From the NCBI GenBank assembly GCA_943324055.2, contig CALPKD020000042.1, positions 1 to 7,841 of the forward strand: 7,841 nt of DNA, read 5' to 3'. Positions 1 to 6,727 of this stretch are shown one piece after another; positions within the stretch are counted from its first letter, which is position 1; each line of letters opens with the position of its first letter. The notes beneath the pieces are model-generated. The model saw only the letters and a program-made list of their open reading frames with translations. It was not told the DNA's origin and did not search any database. A program made the position numbers and the translations under genes. The DNA is from Chitinophaga pinensis. GTDB lineage: Bacteria > Bacteroidota > Bacteroidia > Chitinophagales > Chitinophagaceae.

Positions 1-2586
1 AAAGGCTTCAATGGTGCTTGCTTGTAAGTATTGCTTTCCTTCCCAATTTCCTTTGTTCAGTAGCATTAAATACAGCTTTGCTAAATCCGTTGCATTACTA
101 AATAAACCTGCATGTCCTGCAATCCCACCCATCACAGAAGCGCCTTCGTCATGTACTGCACCTCTTATTAATTCATGTCTATAATAATTATCAAGTTCAG
201 AAGCCGCGATATTATTAATACTTGTTTTTTGTAATGGTAAAAATCCAGTGGATTGCATGCCCATCGGGCTATAAAAACTTTGTGTCGCATATTCATTCAA
301 CGACATGCCAGCTACCTGCTCTACAATTTGGCCTAGAAAAATGAAGTCATTATCACTGTATACATATTTTCCAGGTGTGGTGACGGCACTTCTTAATATT
401 TTTTGTTGAATCGTATCTGTCCAGCTATTGAGTAGGTATTTATTGGGCGTAATCATCTTTTGATGTTTACTATCTGGAACATTGGTAACGAGTCCTTCTA
501 TAAAACTGCCATCTTTGTTTAAAAGGGATTCGTAAAACTTGATGTAGGGATATAATCCTGCTTGATGTAATAATAAATCCTTTAAAGTGATTTGTGCCTT
601 TTGATTTCCGATCACCCATGGTAAATAATCGCCAATAGTTTTATTAATATCTACTTTCCCTTCATCTACTAGTTTCATAATAGAAACTGTGGAAGCGCTC
701 ACTTTGGTTACAGAAGCTAAATCATAATAGGTGTCTAGTGTTACAGGGGCAGATCCTTCGCCTGCAGTAAGTCCATAAGCTTTATTAAAAACAATTTTAT
801 TATTCTTAGCAACTAACACTTGACATCCTGGAATTGCTTTTTTTGCAATCGCATCTTGAACGAGTGAATCTATCACTAATAATTTATCATTTTCAATAAC
901 AGCAGGTGCGGTTGGTTTTAATGGTGTTGTGTAACTATTGCTGAAAAGTAATTCGTCACTTACTGACACCGGTAATTGGCCTGTAGCTTGCATTTTGCCT
1001 GACATCCAGTTTAATACTGCTTTTTGAGTGTACTCGTTGTCCTCGTAAGCGAATAAAATATTCTGTATATTTTTAAAATTGCCTACTGCATAAGGGTTGC
1101 CTAAAATTACATGAATCCAATTTTGTGGATGTGGCTCGTTTAAGAACTTTATAAGGACAGGTGGTATCTCAAAATTGTTAGCAGGTCGTCTGCTATAGTT
1201 GTGTAAGCCTACGATAACTTGATCATAGTTTACAATACTATTCTTGATTGCAGCTAAGTTATTACTATCCTTAGCAGTAACATAAAATATTGTTACGTTA
1301 TACTTTGAAGCAAGTTCTTTTGTTAACAAAGTAGGTCCTCCAACATTTAATGCGATATAAGCAGTTTTTTTATTAGCGCGTAAATCAGGTAACACATTGG
1401 ATCTTAAATAAGTCAAGGACTGTGCCGCCATTTCAGCTTTTAATACCCCTACAGAAGCATTTAAGTCAGCTAGTAAATTAGTGGTGTCAATTGTTTGCAC
1501 TTTGTTTAGGCCATATTGATATTTTGCATTCAATACTTTTTTTACTTTCTCCTTTATATCTCTTCGCTTTAATCTTCTTTCTTTAATCGCTAATCTGATT
1601 TTAGAAATTGATAAATCGATATTGCCTGGTAAACAAAGCATGTCATTCCCTGCAATCAAGGATTGCGCACTAGATTCACCTTGAGGAAAATTATCTGCAA
1701 TCGCTTTCATGTCTATGGCGTCAGTAACGCTAATGCCTTTAAAGCCTAGTTCTTTTCTTAATAAACCATTCACTGCCTTAGGAGATAGCGATGTTGCGAA
1801 TTTAGGAGTGTTATCAATTGCTGGTACCGATAAATGTGCGACCATAACGGATCCAATACCCGCATCGATTAAAGCCCTGAATGGCATCAATTCCATGGAA
1901 TCCAACTGGGCTCTTGTTTTATTTATTACGGGTAATTCTAAGTGCGAATCAACCGTTACATCGCCATGTCCCGGAAAATGTTTTGCTGTTGCCATCACTC
2001 CATTATCCTGCATGCCCTTCATGTAGGCAACGCCATGTGTTATGACTCTGTCAATATTTTGACCAAAGCTACGATCGTTGATCACTGGGTTGCCTGGATT
2101 ATTATTTACATCAATGTCTGGTGCATAGTTTACTTGTATGCCTAGTCTTTTACATTGAGCGGCAATGGCTGCACCCATTTGGTACACTAAATTGGACGAT
2201 TCAATAGCGCCTAATGAAAGTTGTCTTGGAAACATATCAATACTGTCTAAACGCATACCCACTCCCCATTCTGCATCCATGGTAATTAACAAAGGCGTTT
2301 TTGCAATGGATTGAAAATGGTTGGTTTGTAAGGCTTCTCTAATAGGGCCACCTTGAAAAAAACAAAGTCCGCCTACATTGTATTTTTTTATCACCTTGCT
2401 TAAGCTATCCACTTTTTTTGCATCCCATGCACTATGCGCTCGAATCACCATAAGTTGTGCAATCTTTTCGTTCAGGGATAAGGAAGCATATTGTTTTCTG
2501 ACCCATTTTTTTTGTGCGCTGCTTTGTGCTTGAATATTAGCAACAAAAACAAAACAAATAAGGACAGCGAGTATCATTTTTTTCAT
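1..2586 (-). CDS. Exported GH3 beta-N-acetylhexosaminidase-like / beta-lactamase-type serine hydrolase fusion, C-terminus cut by window edge
   Basis: The frame is open for 862 codons from the ATG at 2586 to the window start, where the gene continues beyond the edge. Residues 1-20 form a signal peptide with a likely cut after ANIQA, so the protein is probably periplasmic or exported. Residues about 30-360 are a GH3 N-terminal domain. They contain NDRSFG (170-175), the NagZ-type signature KHFPGHGDVTVDSH (202-215) with the Asp213/His215 acid-base pair, and SVTDAIDM with the likely nucleophile Asp289. Residues about 385-550 resemble a GH3 C-terminal linker domain. From about 570 there is a class C beta-lactamase/PBP-like domain with SVTK (Ser625, Lys628), YSD (743-745) and HAG (825-827). 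This architecture is common in Bacteroidota, usually near 1000 residues, so roughly 100-150 residues are probably missing. A role in cutting GlcNAc-MurNAc or other beta-hexosaminides plus a peptide or ester bond is inferred. A terminator lies 59 bp upstream of the start, which suggests its own promoter, but none is clear. A second ATG at codon 4 would still leave a usable signal peptide. Confidence 0.93.
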   Translation of the reverse strand, partial: MKKMILAVLICFVFVANIQAQSSAQKKWVRKQYASLSLNEKIAQLMVIRAHSAWDAKKVDSLSKVIKKYNVGGLCFFQGGPIREALQTNHFQSIAKTPLLITMDAEWGVGMRLDSIDMFPRQLSLGAIESSNLVYQMGAAIAAQCKRLGIQVNYAPDIDVNNNPGNPVINDRSFGQNIDRVITHGVAYMKGMQDNGVMATAKHFPGHGDVTVDSHLELPVINKTRAQLDSMELMPFRALIDAGIGSVMVAHLSVPAIDNTPKFATSLSPKAVNGLLRKELGFKGISVTDAIDMKAIADNFPQGESSAQSLIAGNDMLCLPGNIDLSISKIRLAIKERRLKRRDIKEKVKKVLNAKYQYGLNKVQTIDTTNLLADLNASVGVLKAEMAAQSLTYLRSNVLPDLRANKKTAYIALNVGGPTLLTKELASKYNVTIFYVTAKDSNNLAAIKNSIVNYDQVIVGLHNYSRRPANNFEIPPVLIKFLNEPHPQNWIHVILGNPYAVGNFKNIQNILFAYEDNEYTQKAVLNWMSGKMQATGQLPVSVSDELLFSNSYTTPLKPTAPAVIENDKLLVIDSLVQDAIAKKAIPGCQVLVAKNNKIVFNKAYGLTAGEGSAPVTLDTYYDLASVTKVSASTVSIMKLVDEGKVDINKTIGDYLPWVIGNQKAQITLKDLLLHQAGLYPYIKFYESLLNKDGSFIEGLVTNVPDSKHQKMITPNKYLLNSWTDTIQQKILRSAVTTPGKYVYSDNDFIFLGQIVEQVAGMSLNEYATQSFYSPMGMQSTGFLPLQKTSINNIAASELDNYYRHELIRGAVHDEGASVMGGIAGHAGLFSNATDLAKLYLMLLNKGNWEGKQYLQASTIEAF

Positions 2587-2645
2587 CTCTACAATTTTTA
2601 TCATAATAACTTTTGAGGGGATCTATGTGATTGCAATTTAAGGAT

Positions 2646-2680
2646 AAAAAAAAGCTTACCCTTGATTGGGTAAGCTTTTT
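2646..2680 (-). terminator. Intrinsic terminator of the DUF5606-like gene
   Basis: A perfect 13-bp inverted repeat has arms AAAAAGCTTACCC (2649-2661) and GGGTAAGCTTTTT (2668-2680) around a 6-base loop, TTGATT. Read on the minus strand, the hairpin is followed by eight consecutive T residues (the A run at 2646-2653). It lies 72 bp past the stop of the minus-strand gene at 2753-3172 and before the next minus-strand gene, so it most likely ends that short transcript. The plus-strand reading also ends in five T residues, so it could work in both directions, but no plus-strand gene reads into it. Confidence 0.88.
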
Positions 2681-2752
2681 ATATAGGAATTTATATTTTT
2701 TGAAGATCGCTTTTGGTGCGCATTCTTTAAGGATGCTATTTCGCTCTTATAA

Positions 2753-3172
2753 TTAGTCCTTCGCGTCAGCTGCTTCCACTTCGTCGTCAGCTGGGATGGT
2801 TGGTTCTACATTGTGTTTTTGTAATTGGGCAAACCATTTTACCATTTTCTTCATATCGCTTGCATAAACACGCTCAAAGTCCATATTTGGGAACACTTTC
2901 TTATAATAAGCAGTAACCGCTTTTGGATCCTTTTCGCTAGGCAAAGCTTCTTTTGACTTACCCATAGCGATGAAAACTTCTGCTAAAAACACGTTATCGC
3001 GTGTAGTGAATACCTCGATACTCTCTAAATGAGAGAATTGATGTGCTCTTGAGCTAATAAATTGTGTGCTGTCGTTATCTAAAGATTTAGCAATAGCGCC
3101 ATCGCTTTTGCTTGTTAATAATTCAAATAATCCTGACATACCAGAAACCGAGATCAATTTGCTGTATTCCAT
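2753..3172 (-). CDS. DUF5606-like small conserved Bacteroidota protein
   Basis: This is a 139-residue soluble protein with no signal peptide or membrane segment. The N-terminus (MEYSKLISVSGMSGLFELL, then GAIAKSL and an ISSRAHQFSHLESIEVFT stretch near 39-56) matches what I recall of DUF5606. That is a small domain in a Bacteroidota protein family of unknown function, whose members begin with a lysine/isoleucine-rich 'ISVSGKPGL'-like strand. Residues about 60-120 are mostly helical and contain YYKKVFPNMDFERVY (89-103), a stretch typical of the second half of the family. The last dozen residues (about 128-139) are an acidic, probably disordered tail. The gene is divergent from the aminotransferase gene across a 93-bp gap and is followed by a strong terminator, so it looks monocistronic. 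Translation starts at an ATG with no visible Shine-Dalgarno sequence. The family assignment is from memory of the sequence pattern, and no biochemical function can be stated. Confidence 0.85.
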   Translation of the reverse strand: MEYSKLISVSGMSGLFELLTSKSDGAIAKSLDNDSTQFISSRAHQFSHLESIEVFTTRDNVFLAEVFIAMGKSKEALPSEKDPKAVTAYYKKVFPNMDFERVYASDMKKMVKWFAQLQKHNVEPTIPADDEVEAADAKD

Positions 3173-3236
3173 AACTAGGTGTGTGTGTTTTAGGCCTGCA
3201 AATTACTGAAAAACCCCCAATTTTCATTTTTTAAAC

Positions 3237-3244
3237 TACCTTTG
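3237..3244 (+). promoter_or_regulatory. Candidate Bacteroidota -7 promoter element (TAnnTTTG)
   Basis: TACCTTTG matches the Bacteroidota primary-sigma -7 consensus TAnnTTTG exactly and sits 21 bp before the ATG at 3266. Transcription would begin near 3249-3252, giving a short leader of about 15 bases. No good -33 TTG element is visible around 3212-3220, which holds a C-run instead, so the call is tentative. If correct, it would drive the aminotransferase-rpoN-PAP2-like-MMPL gene set. Confidence 0.42.
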
Positions 3245-3265
3245 TTTCACCTTAAAATCAAGCTT

Positions 3266-4465
3266 ATGCCAGGTTATGAACTATTTGGAGCAGAAGAAAA
3301 AAAAGAAGTAAATGATGTCCTAGAGACAGGTATACTAATGCGTTATGGTTTTGATGGCCCTAGAAAGGGTATTTGGAAATCAAAAGAGCTAGAACAGGCT
3401 ATTTGCAGCCAGTTTGGAAGTAAATATGCGCAATTAACGTCAAGCGGGACAGCTGCTTTAACCACAGCAATGGCTGCCGTAGGAATTGGGGCAGGAGATG
3501 AGGTAATTATGCCTGCTTTTACATTTGTTGCAAGCTTTGAAGCTGTATTAAGTATGGGAGCAATCCCTGTTTTAGTGGATATTGACCGCACTTTAACATT
3601 GGCACCAGATGCAGTGAGGGCTGCTATTACGCCTAAGACTAAGTGTATTATGCCGGTACATATGTGCGGAAGCATGGCGGACTTGGATGCATTAAAGGCA
3701 ATTTGTGATGAACATCATTTGATATTATTAGAAGATGCTTGTCAAAGTATTGGCGGAACGTATAAAGGAAAAAAGTTAGGAACTATTGGCCATGCAGGTA
3801 CATTCTCCTTTGATTTTGTAAAAACAATGACTTGTGGGGAAGGAGGCGTGGTGATGACCAATGATGAAGCTGTATATACAAAAGCGGATGCATTTACGGA
3901 TCATGGTCACGACCATTTAGGTGTAGATAGAGGTGCCGATTTACATCCTTATTTAGGGTATAATTTCAGAATCAGTGAATTGCATGCCGCGGTAGGGTTG
4001 GCTCAGATAAGAAAAGTAGATCATTTTTTGACTTTGCAAAAAAAGAACAATCAAATCTTAAGATCTTATTTAGAGCAGGTTCCTGAAATTACATTTAGAA
4101 CAGTGCCTGATCCAACAGGAGATAGTTATAGTTTTTTAACTTGGTTTTTGCCAAGTCAAGCACATGCCGAAAAAGTAATAGATGCTTTTAAAGCTGCAGG
4201 TATTATGCCAGGTAATTTTTATTGGTTCGCTAATAATTGGCATTATATTAAAAAGTGGGATCATCTTAAAAATGCACGCAGCTTGTATCCTATGAATGAC
4301 GCACAACAAAAAGCAATGCTTGCATTAAGCACTACTACATTTGAAAAAAGCGATGTCATTATGAGCGAGTGTATTTCAACTGCAATTAGTTTAGTTTGGA
4401 CCGAGGAACAAGTGCACGAAAAAGGTGCTAAATTTTTATCGGTTTTAAAAGAAACACTTTCTTAA
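3266..4465 (+). CDS. kdnA: KdnA-like PLP-dependent aminotransferase (8-amino-3,8-dideoxy-Kdo synthesis), DegT/DnrJ/EryC1/StrS family
   Basis: This is a 399-residue cytosolic fold-type I sugar aminotransferase of usual family length. Visible family features are SSGTAAL (59-65) for cofactor phosphate contact, LLEDACQSIGG (154-164) with the PLP-ring Asp157, and SFDFVKTMTCGEGG (181-194) with the Schiff-base Lys186. The start MPGYELFG, HMCGSMADLDALKAIC (132-147), DHGHDHLGVDRGADLHP (212-228), YNFRISELHAAVGLAQ (232-247) and FYWFANNWHY (318-327) resemble Shewanella KdnA as I remember it. KdnA uses glutamate to aminate the C8 aldehyde of oxidised Kdo, giving 8-amino-Kdo for LPS. The oxidase partner KdnB is not in the window, so the exact substrate is inferred. 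The frame extends upstream to a TTG at 3242, but that codon overlaps the candidate -7 box, and the family N-terminus matches the ATG at 3266. The gene ends 12 bp before rpoN and is probably co-transcribed with it. Confidence 0.88.
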   Translation: MPGYELFGAEEKKEVNDVLETGILMRYGFDGPRKGIWKSKELEQAICSQFGSKYAQLTSSGTAALTTAMAAVGIGAGDEVIMPAFTFVASFEAVLSMGAIPVLVDIDRTLTLAPDAVRAAITPKTKCIMPVHMCGSMADLDALKAICDEHHLILLEDACQSIGGTYKGKKLGTIGHAGTFSFDFVKTMTCGEGGVVMTNDEAVYTKADAFTDHGHDHLGVDRGADLHPYLGYNFRISELHAAVGLAQIRKVDHFLTLQKKNNQILRSYLEQVPEITFRTVPDPTGDSYSFLTWFLPSQAHAEKVIDAFKAAGIMPGNFYWFANNWHYIKKWDHLKNARSLYPMNDAQQKAMLALSTTTFEKSDVIMSECISTAISLVWTEEQVHEKGAKFLSVLKETLS

Positions 4466-4468
4466 AGG
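4464..4468 (+). promoter_or_regulatory. Possible Shine-Dalgarno-like site for rpoN
   Basis: AAAGG lies 9 bases before the rpoN ATG at 4478 and overlaps the TAA stop of the upstream aminotransferase gene. It is the only start in the window with a purine-rich site at a usable distance, and the overlap would favour re-initiation or coupled translation. Such short sites are weak evidence in Bacteroidota, where most starts lack them. Confidence 0.3.
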
Positions 4469-4477
4469 CGTCTGAAT

Positions 4478-6052
4478 ATGTCATTAGGACAGTCACTTCA
4501 ACAAAGGCAATTGCAAAGGTTGTCGCCACAACAAATACAACTAATGAAGTTGTTGCAAATTCCTAGTGCCCAAATTGAACAGCGCGTAAAAGAGGAGTTA
4601 GAGGAAAATCCAGCATTAGAAATGAATGCAGATTTGTTGGAGGGAGATATGGAAAAAGCTTCTGAAGAAATGAATGACGATTTGCTACAAGGCTTACAAG
4701 AGGAAGAAATGGAAGTGCCTGTAGATGAATTTGAGATGAGCAATGAGGAGCTGAGTGAATATGCGTTTGACGATGATGGGGATGTGGCAGATTATAAGAC
4801 AAAGGATGATTATTATCCTGAGCTAGACAATGATAAAGTGATTCCTATAAAAGCGGAGATGAGTTTACACGAATTGCTTATGGATCAGTTAAGTATGTTG
4901 GCTTTGGAGGAAACGGAGTATAAAATTGCAGAACAAATTATAGGAAGCTTAGATGATGATGGGTATTTGCGCAGAGCGTTGCAATCTATTGCAGATGACT
5001 TGGCTTTTAAGCAAAGTTTAATTGTGGAAGAGAAAGAAATTGAAACGATTTTAAATAAGATTCAAACATTTGATCCGGCTGGAATTGCAGCAAGAAATTT
5101 ACAAGAGTGTTTGTTGCTTCAGTTAAAACGAAAGCAATCAGATGGGGAAGCAGAGGCTGCGACAGACGAGGCCTTAAATGGACGATCTGTTCTGAACGAG
5201 ACAGGTGGGAAAGGGTTAGATAAAAGAAAATTAGCAATTACAATTATCGAAAAATATTTTGAAGAGTTTACACGTAAGCATTACGACAAGATTCAAAAAA
5301 GCTTACATCTCGACGAAAAGGACATGAAGGAAGTGATGCATCAAATATTGGCATTGAATCCAAAGCCGGGTGCAGAGACGGGATATGCCAACGAAGCGGA
5401 GATGTATATTATTCCTGACTTTACGGTACTGATTAATAACAATCAACTAGAACTTACTTTAAATAGCCGAAATGCGCCCCCGTTAATCATTAGCGATGAT
5501 TATAAATTAATGCTAAAGGAATATGAGCGAGGTCAGAAACAAGATAAAGCACAAAAGGAAGCAGTATTTTTTATAAAACAAAAGATAGACGCTGCAAAGT
5601 GGTTTATTGAAATGATTCAGCAAAGACAACAAACCTTGTTAATGACAATGAGGGCGATTTTATTGCATCAAGAATCTTTTTTCATGAGTGGTGACACCAC
5701 TCAGCTGAGGCCTATGATTTTAAAAGATATTGCTGAAAAAATTAATTTAGACGTTTCCACGGTTAGCCGAGTGGCCAATAGTAAATATGTTCAAACAGAA
5801 TTCGGCACGTATCTACTCAAGTATTTTTTTAGTGAATCCCTTACCACTGATTCGGGCGAAGAAGTGAGTACCAAGGAAGTGAAAGCGATTTTAGAAGAAT
5901 TTATACAACAAGAAGATAAGCATAAGCCTTTGAGCGACGATGAGCTGACCGATCAGTTACAAAAAAGAGGCTATAATATTGCCCGACGAACTGTCGCTAA
6001 ATATAGGGAGCTATTAAATATACCAGTCGCGAGGCTTAGAAAAGAATTATAG
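4478..6052 (+). CDS. rpoN: RNA polymerase sigma-54 factor RpoN
   Basis: This is a 524-residue protein with the complete sigma-54 layout. Region I (about 1-50) is glutamine/leucine-rich: SLQQRQLQRLSPQQIQLMKLLQ, then LEENPALE. This region contacts bacterial enhancer-binding ATPases and blocks open-complex formation until they act. An acidic region II (about 50-125) is rich in Asp and Glu. The core-binding domain spans about 125-310, with GSLDDDGYL (156-164) and FDPAGIAARNLQECLL (198-213). The DNA-binding part includes LRPMILKDIAEKINLDVSTVSRV (410-432, helix-turn-helix for the -12 element), GTYLLKYFFSE (443-453) and the RpoN box ARRTVAKYRE (502-511), which reads the -24 element. All hallmark segments are intact. 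About 30 hydrophilic, low-complexity residues (219-250) interrupt the core-binding domain. No enhancer-binding activator gene is present here. The start ATG follows the aminotransferase stop by 12 bp. Confidence 0.98.
   Translation: MSLGQSLQQRQLQRLSPQQIQLMKLLQIPSAQIEQRVKEELEENPALEMNADLLEGDMEKASEEMNDDLLQGLQEEEMEVPVDEFEMSNEELSEYAFDDDGDVADYKTKDDYYPELDNDKVIPIKAEMSLHELLMDQLSMLALEETEYKIAEQIIGSLDDDGYLRRALQSIADDLAFKQSLIVEEKEIETILNKIQTFDPAGIAARNLQECLLLQLKRKQSDGEAEAATDEALNGRSVLNETGGKGLDKRKLAITIIEKYFEEFTRKHYDKIQKSLHLDEKDMKEVMHQILALNPKPGAETGYANEAEMYIIPDFTVLINNNQLELTLNSRNAPPLIISDDYKLMLKEYERGQKQDKAQKEAVFFIKQKIDAAKWFIEMIQQRQQTLLMTMRAILLHQESFFMSGDTTQLRPMILKDIAEKINLDVSTVSRVANSKYVQTEFGTYLLKYFFSESLTTDSGEEVSTKEVKAILEEFIQQEDKHKPLSDDELTDQLQKRGYNIARRTVAKYRELLNIPVARLRKEL
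5685..5703. repeat. Perfect 9-bp palindrome inside rpoN
   Basis: TGAGTGGTGACACCACTCA is a perfect inverted repeat with 9-bp arms around a single central A (5694). It lies within the codons for residues about 403-409 of RpoN (MSGDTTQ), just before the helix-turn-helix segment. It may be a coincidence of codon choice or a binding site or RNA hairpin. It has no T-tract, so it is not a terminator. Confidence 0.5.
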
Positions 6053-6070
6053 CACACATTAATAAAATAC

Positions 6071-6709
6071 ATGGAAAATCCCCAACCCAAACCAGTTCGA
6101 TTAGCGGCCCACTTGATATCTTATGTATTTCATCCATTGTTTATTCCAACGTATTTTATCCTTTATTTGATTCTTGTCATTCCCTTTGAGTTTGTAGGGA
6201 TTACCGACTGGAAACTAAATTTAAAAGTGTTTAGTGTTTTTTGGTGGACTGCATTTTTACCTGCTTTTGCAGTTTTTTTAATGTGGCGTTTAAAACTAAG
6301 TACCAGTATTTTTTTAAGAACACAAAAAGAAAGAATCATTCCTTATGTGATTGTGATGTTTTTTTATTGGTGGATGTATTACTTAAGTAGAAACTTTACA
6401 GATCAACCTATTGCACTTAAGTTTTTTTTCTTTGGTGTATTTATTTCAAGTAGTGCTGGATTAATTGTAAACAACTACATGAAAGTGAGCTTGCACGCAA
6501 TGGCTATTAGCGCCTTGATGATGGCGGTGATACTAGTAAGTTTTTATTATCCTATTGACAATATATTCTGGGTGCTTTTGGCCATTCTCCTTGCAGGGGT
6601 TGTGGTGAGTGCAAGAATGGTAGTAAGTGACCATACGAATAACGAACTCATCGTTGGATTTGTAATTGGTATCATGACACAGTTAATGGCTTATTTTTGG
6701 GTTCTCTAA
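6071..6709 (+). CDS. Integral membrane protein with degenerate PAP2 (phosphatidic acid phosphatase type 2) motifs
   Basis: This is a 212-residue, strongly hydrophobic protein with about six membrane segments (roughly 12-38, 52-72, 88-106, 115-134, 143-160 and 164-182), plus a hydrophobic C-terminal stretch (193-212). Three spaced motifs resemble those of PAP2 phosphatases: RTQKERIIP (83-91, like KxxxxxxRP), SLHA (140-143, like the PSGH loop) and ARMVVSDHTNNELIVGFVIG (181-200, like SRxxxxxHxxxDxxxG). Arg182, His142 and His188 would be the key catalytic positions. The second motif lacks the usual PSG before His, and the Asp of the third is Glu192, so catalysis is unproven. Known PAP2 enzymes remove phosphate from lipid substrates such as undecaprenyl pyrophosphate, phosphatidate or lipid A. 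The gene lies 18 bp after rpoN and 18 bp before the MMPL-like gene, which suggests one operon and an envelope-lipid role. No Shine-Dalgarno site precedes its ATG. Confidence 0.88.
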   Translation: MENPQPKPVRLAAHLISYVFHPLFIPTYFILYLILVIPFEFVGITDWKLNLKVFSVFWWTAFLPAFAVFLMWRLKLSTSIFLRTQKERIIPYVIVMFFYWWMYYLSRNFTDQPIALKFFFFGVFISSSAGLIVNNYMKVSLHAMAISALMMAVILVSFYYPIDNIFWVLLAILLAGVVVSARMVVSDHTNNELIVGFVIGIMTQLMAYFWVL

Positions 6710-6727
6710 TGCTAAATCAATTTTAAT

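Noticed and set aside
1709..2145. Two plus-strand reading frames of 105 and 67 codons
   Set aside because: They lie antisense to the GH3 domain, whose minus-strand frame holds all the family motifs. Their translations show no domain and are shadows.
3173..3192. Short GT/CA dinucleotide run in the divergent intergenic region
   Set aside because: It has only about four to five units, too short to call a phase-variable repeat.
3195..3222. Minus-strand TTGG...TTGCA pair upstream of the DUF5606-like gene, resembling a sigma-54 promoter
   Set aside because: The GG-to-GC spacing is at least 14 bases, too long for sigma-54 recognition.
3599..3613. TTGGCACCAGATGCA resembling a sigma-54 -24/-12 promoter
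   Set aside because: Only 8 bases separate GG from GC instead of 10, and it lies within the aminotransferase coding sequence.
3343..3675. Minus-strand 110-codon frame inside the aminotransferase gene
   Set aside because: It is antisense to a strongly supported PLP enzyme and has no recognisable protein features.
3903..3916. Inverted repeat ATGGTC-AC-GACCAT
   Set aside because: It encodes the conserved DHGHDH segment of the aminotransferase. The arms are only 6 bp, and the repeated His/Asp codons explain the symmetry.
4498..5237. Three minus-strand frames of 76-81 codons inside rpoN
   Set aside because: They are antisense to well-conserved sigma-54 regions, and their Ser-, Leu- or His-rich translations reflect the codons of the opposite strand.
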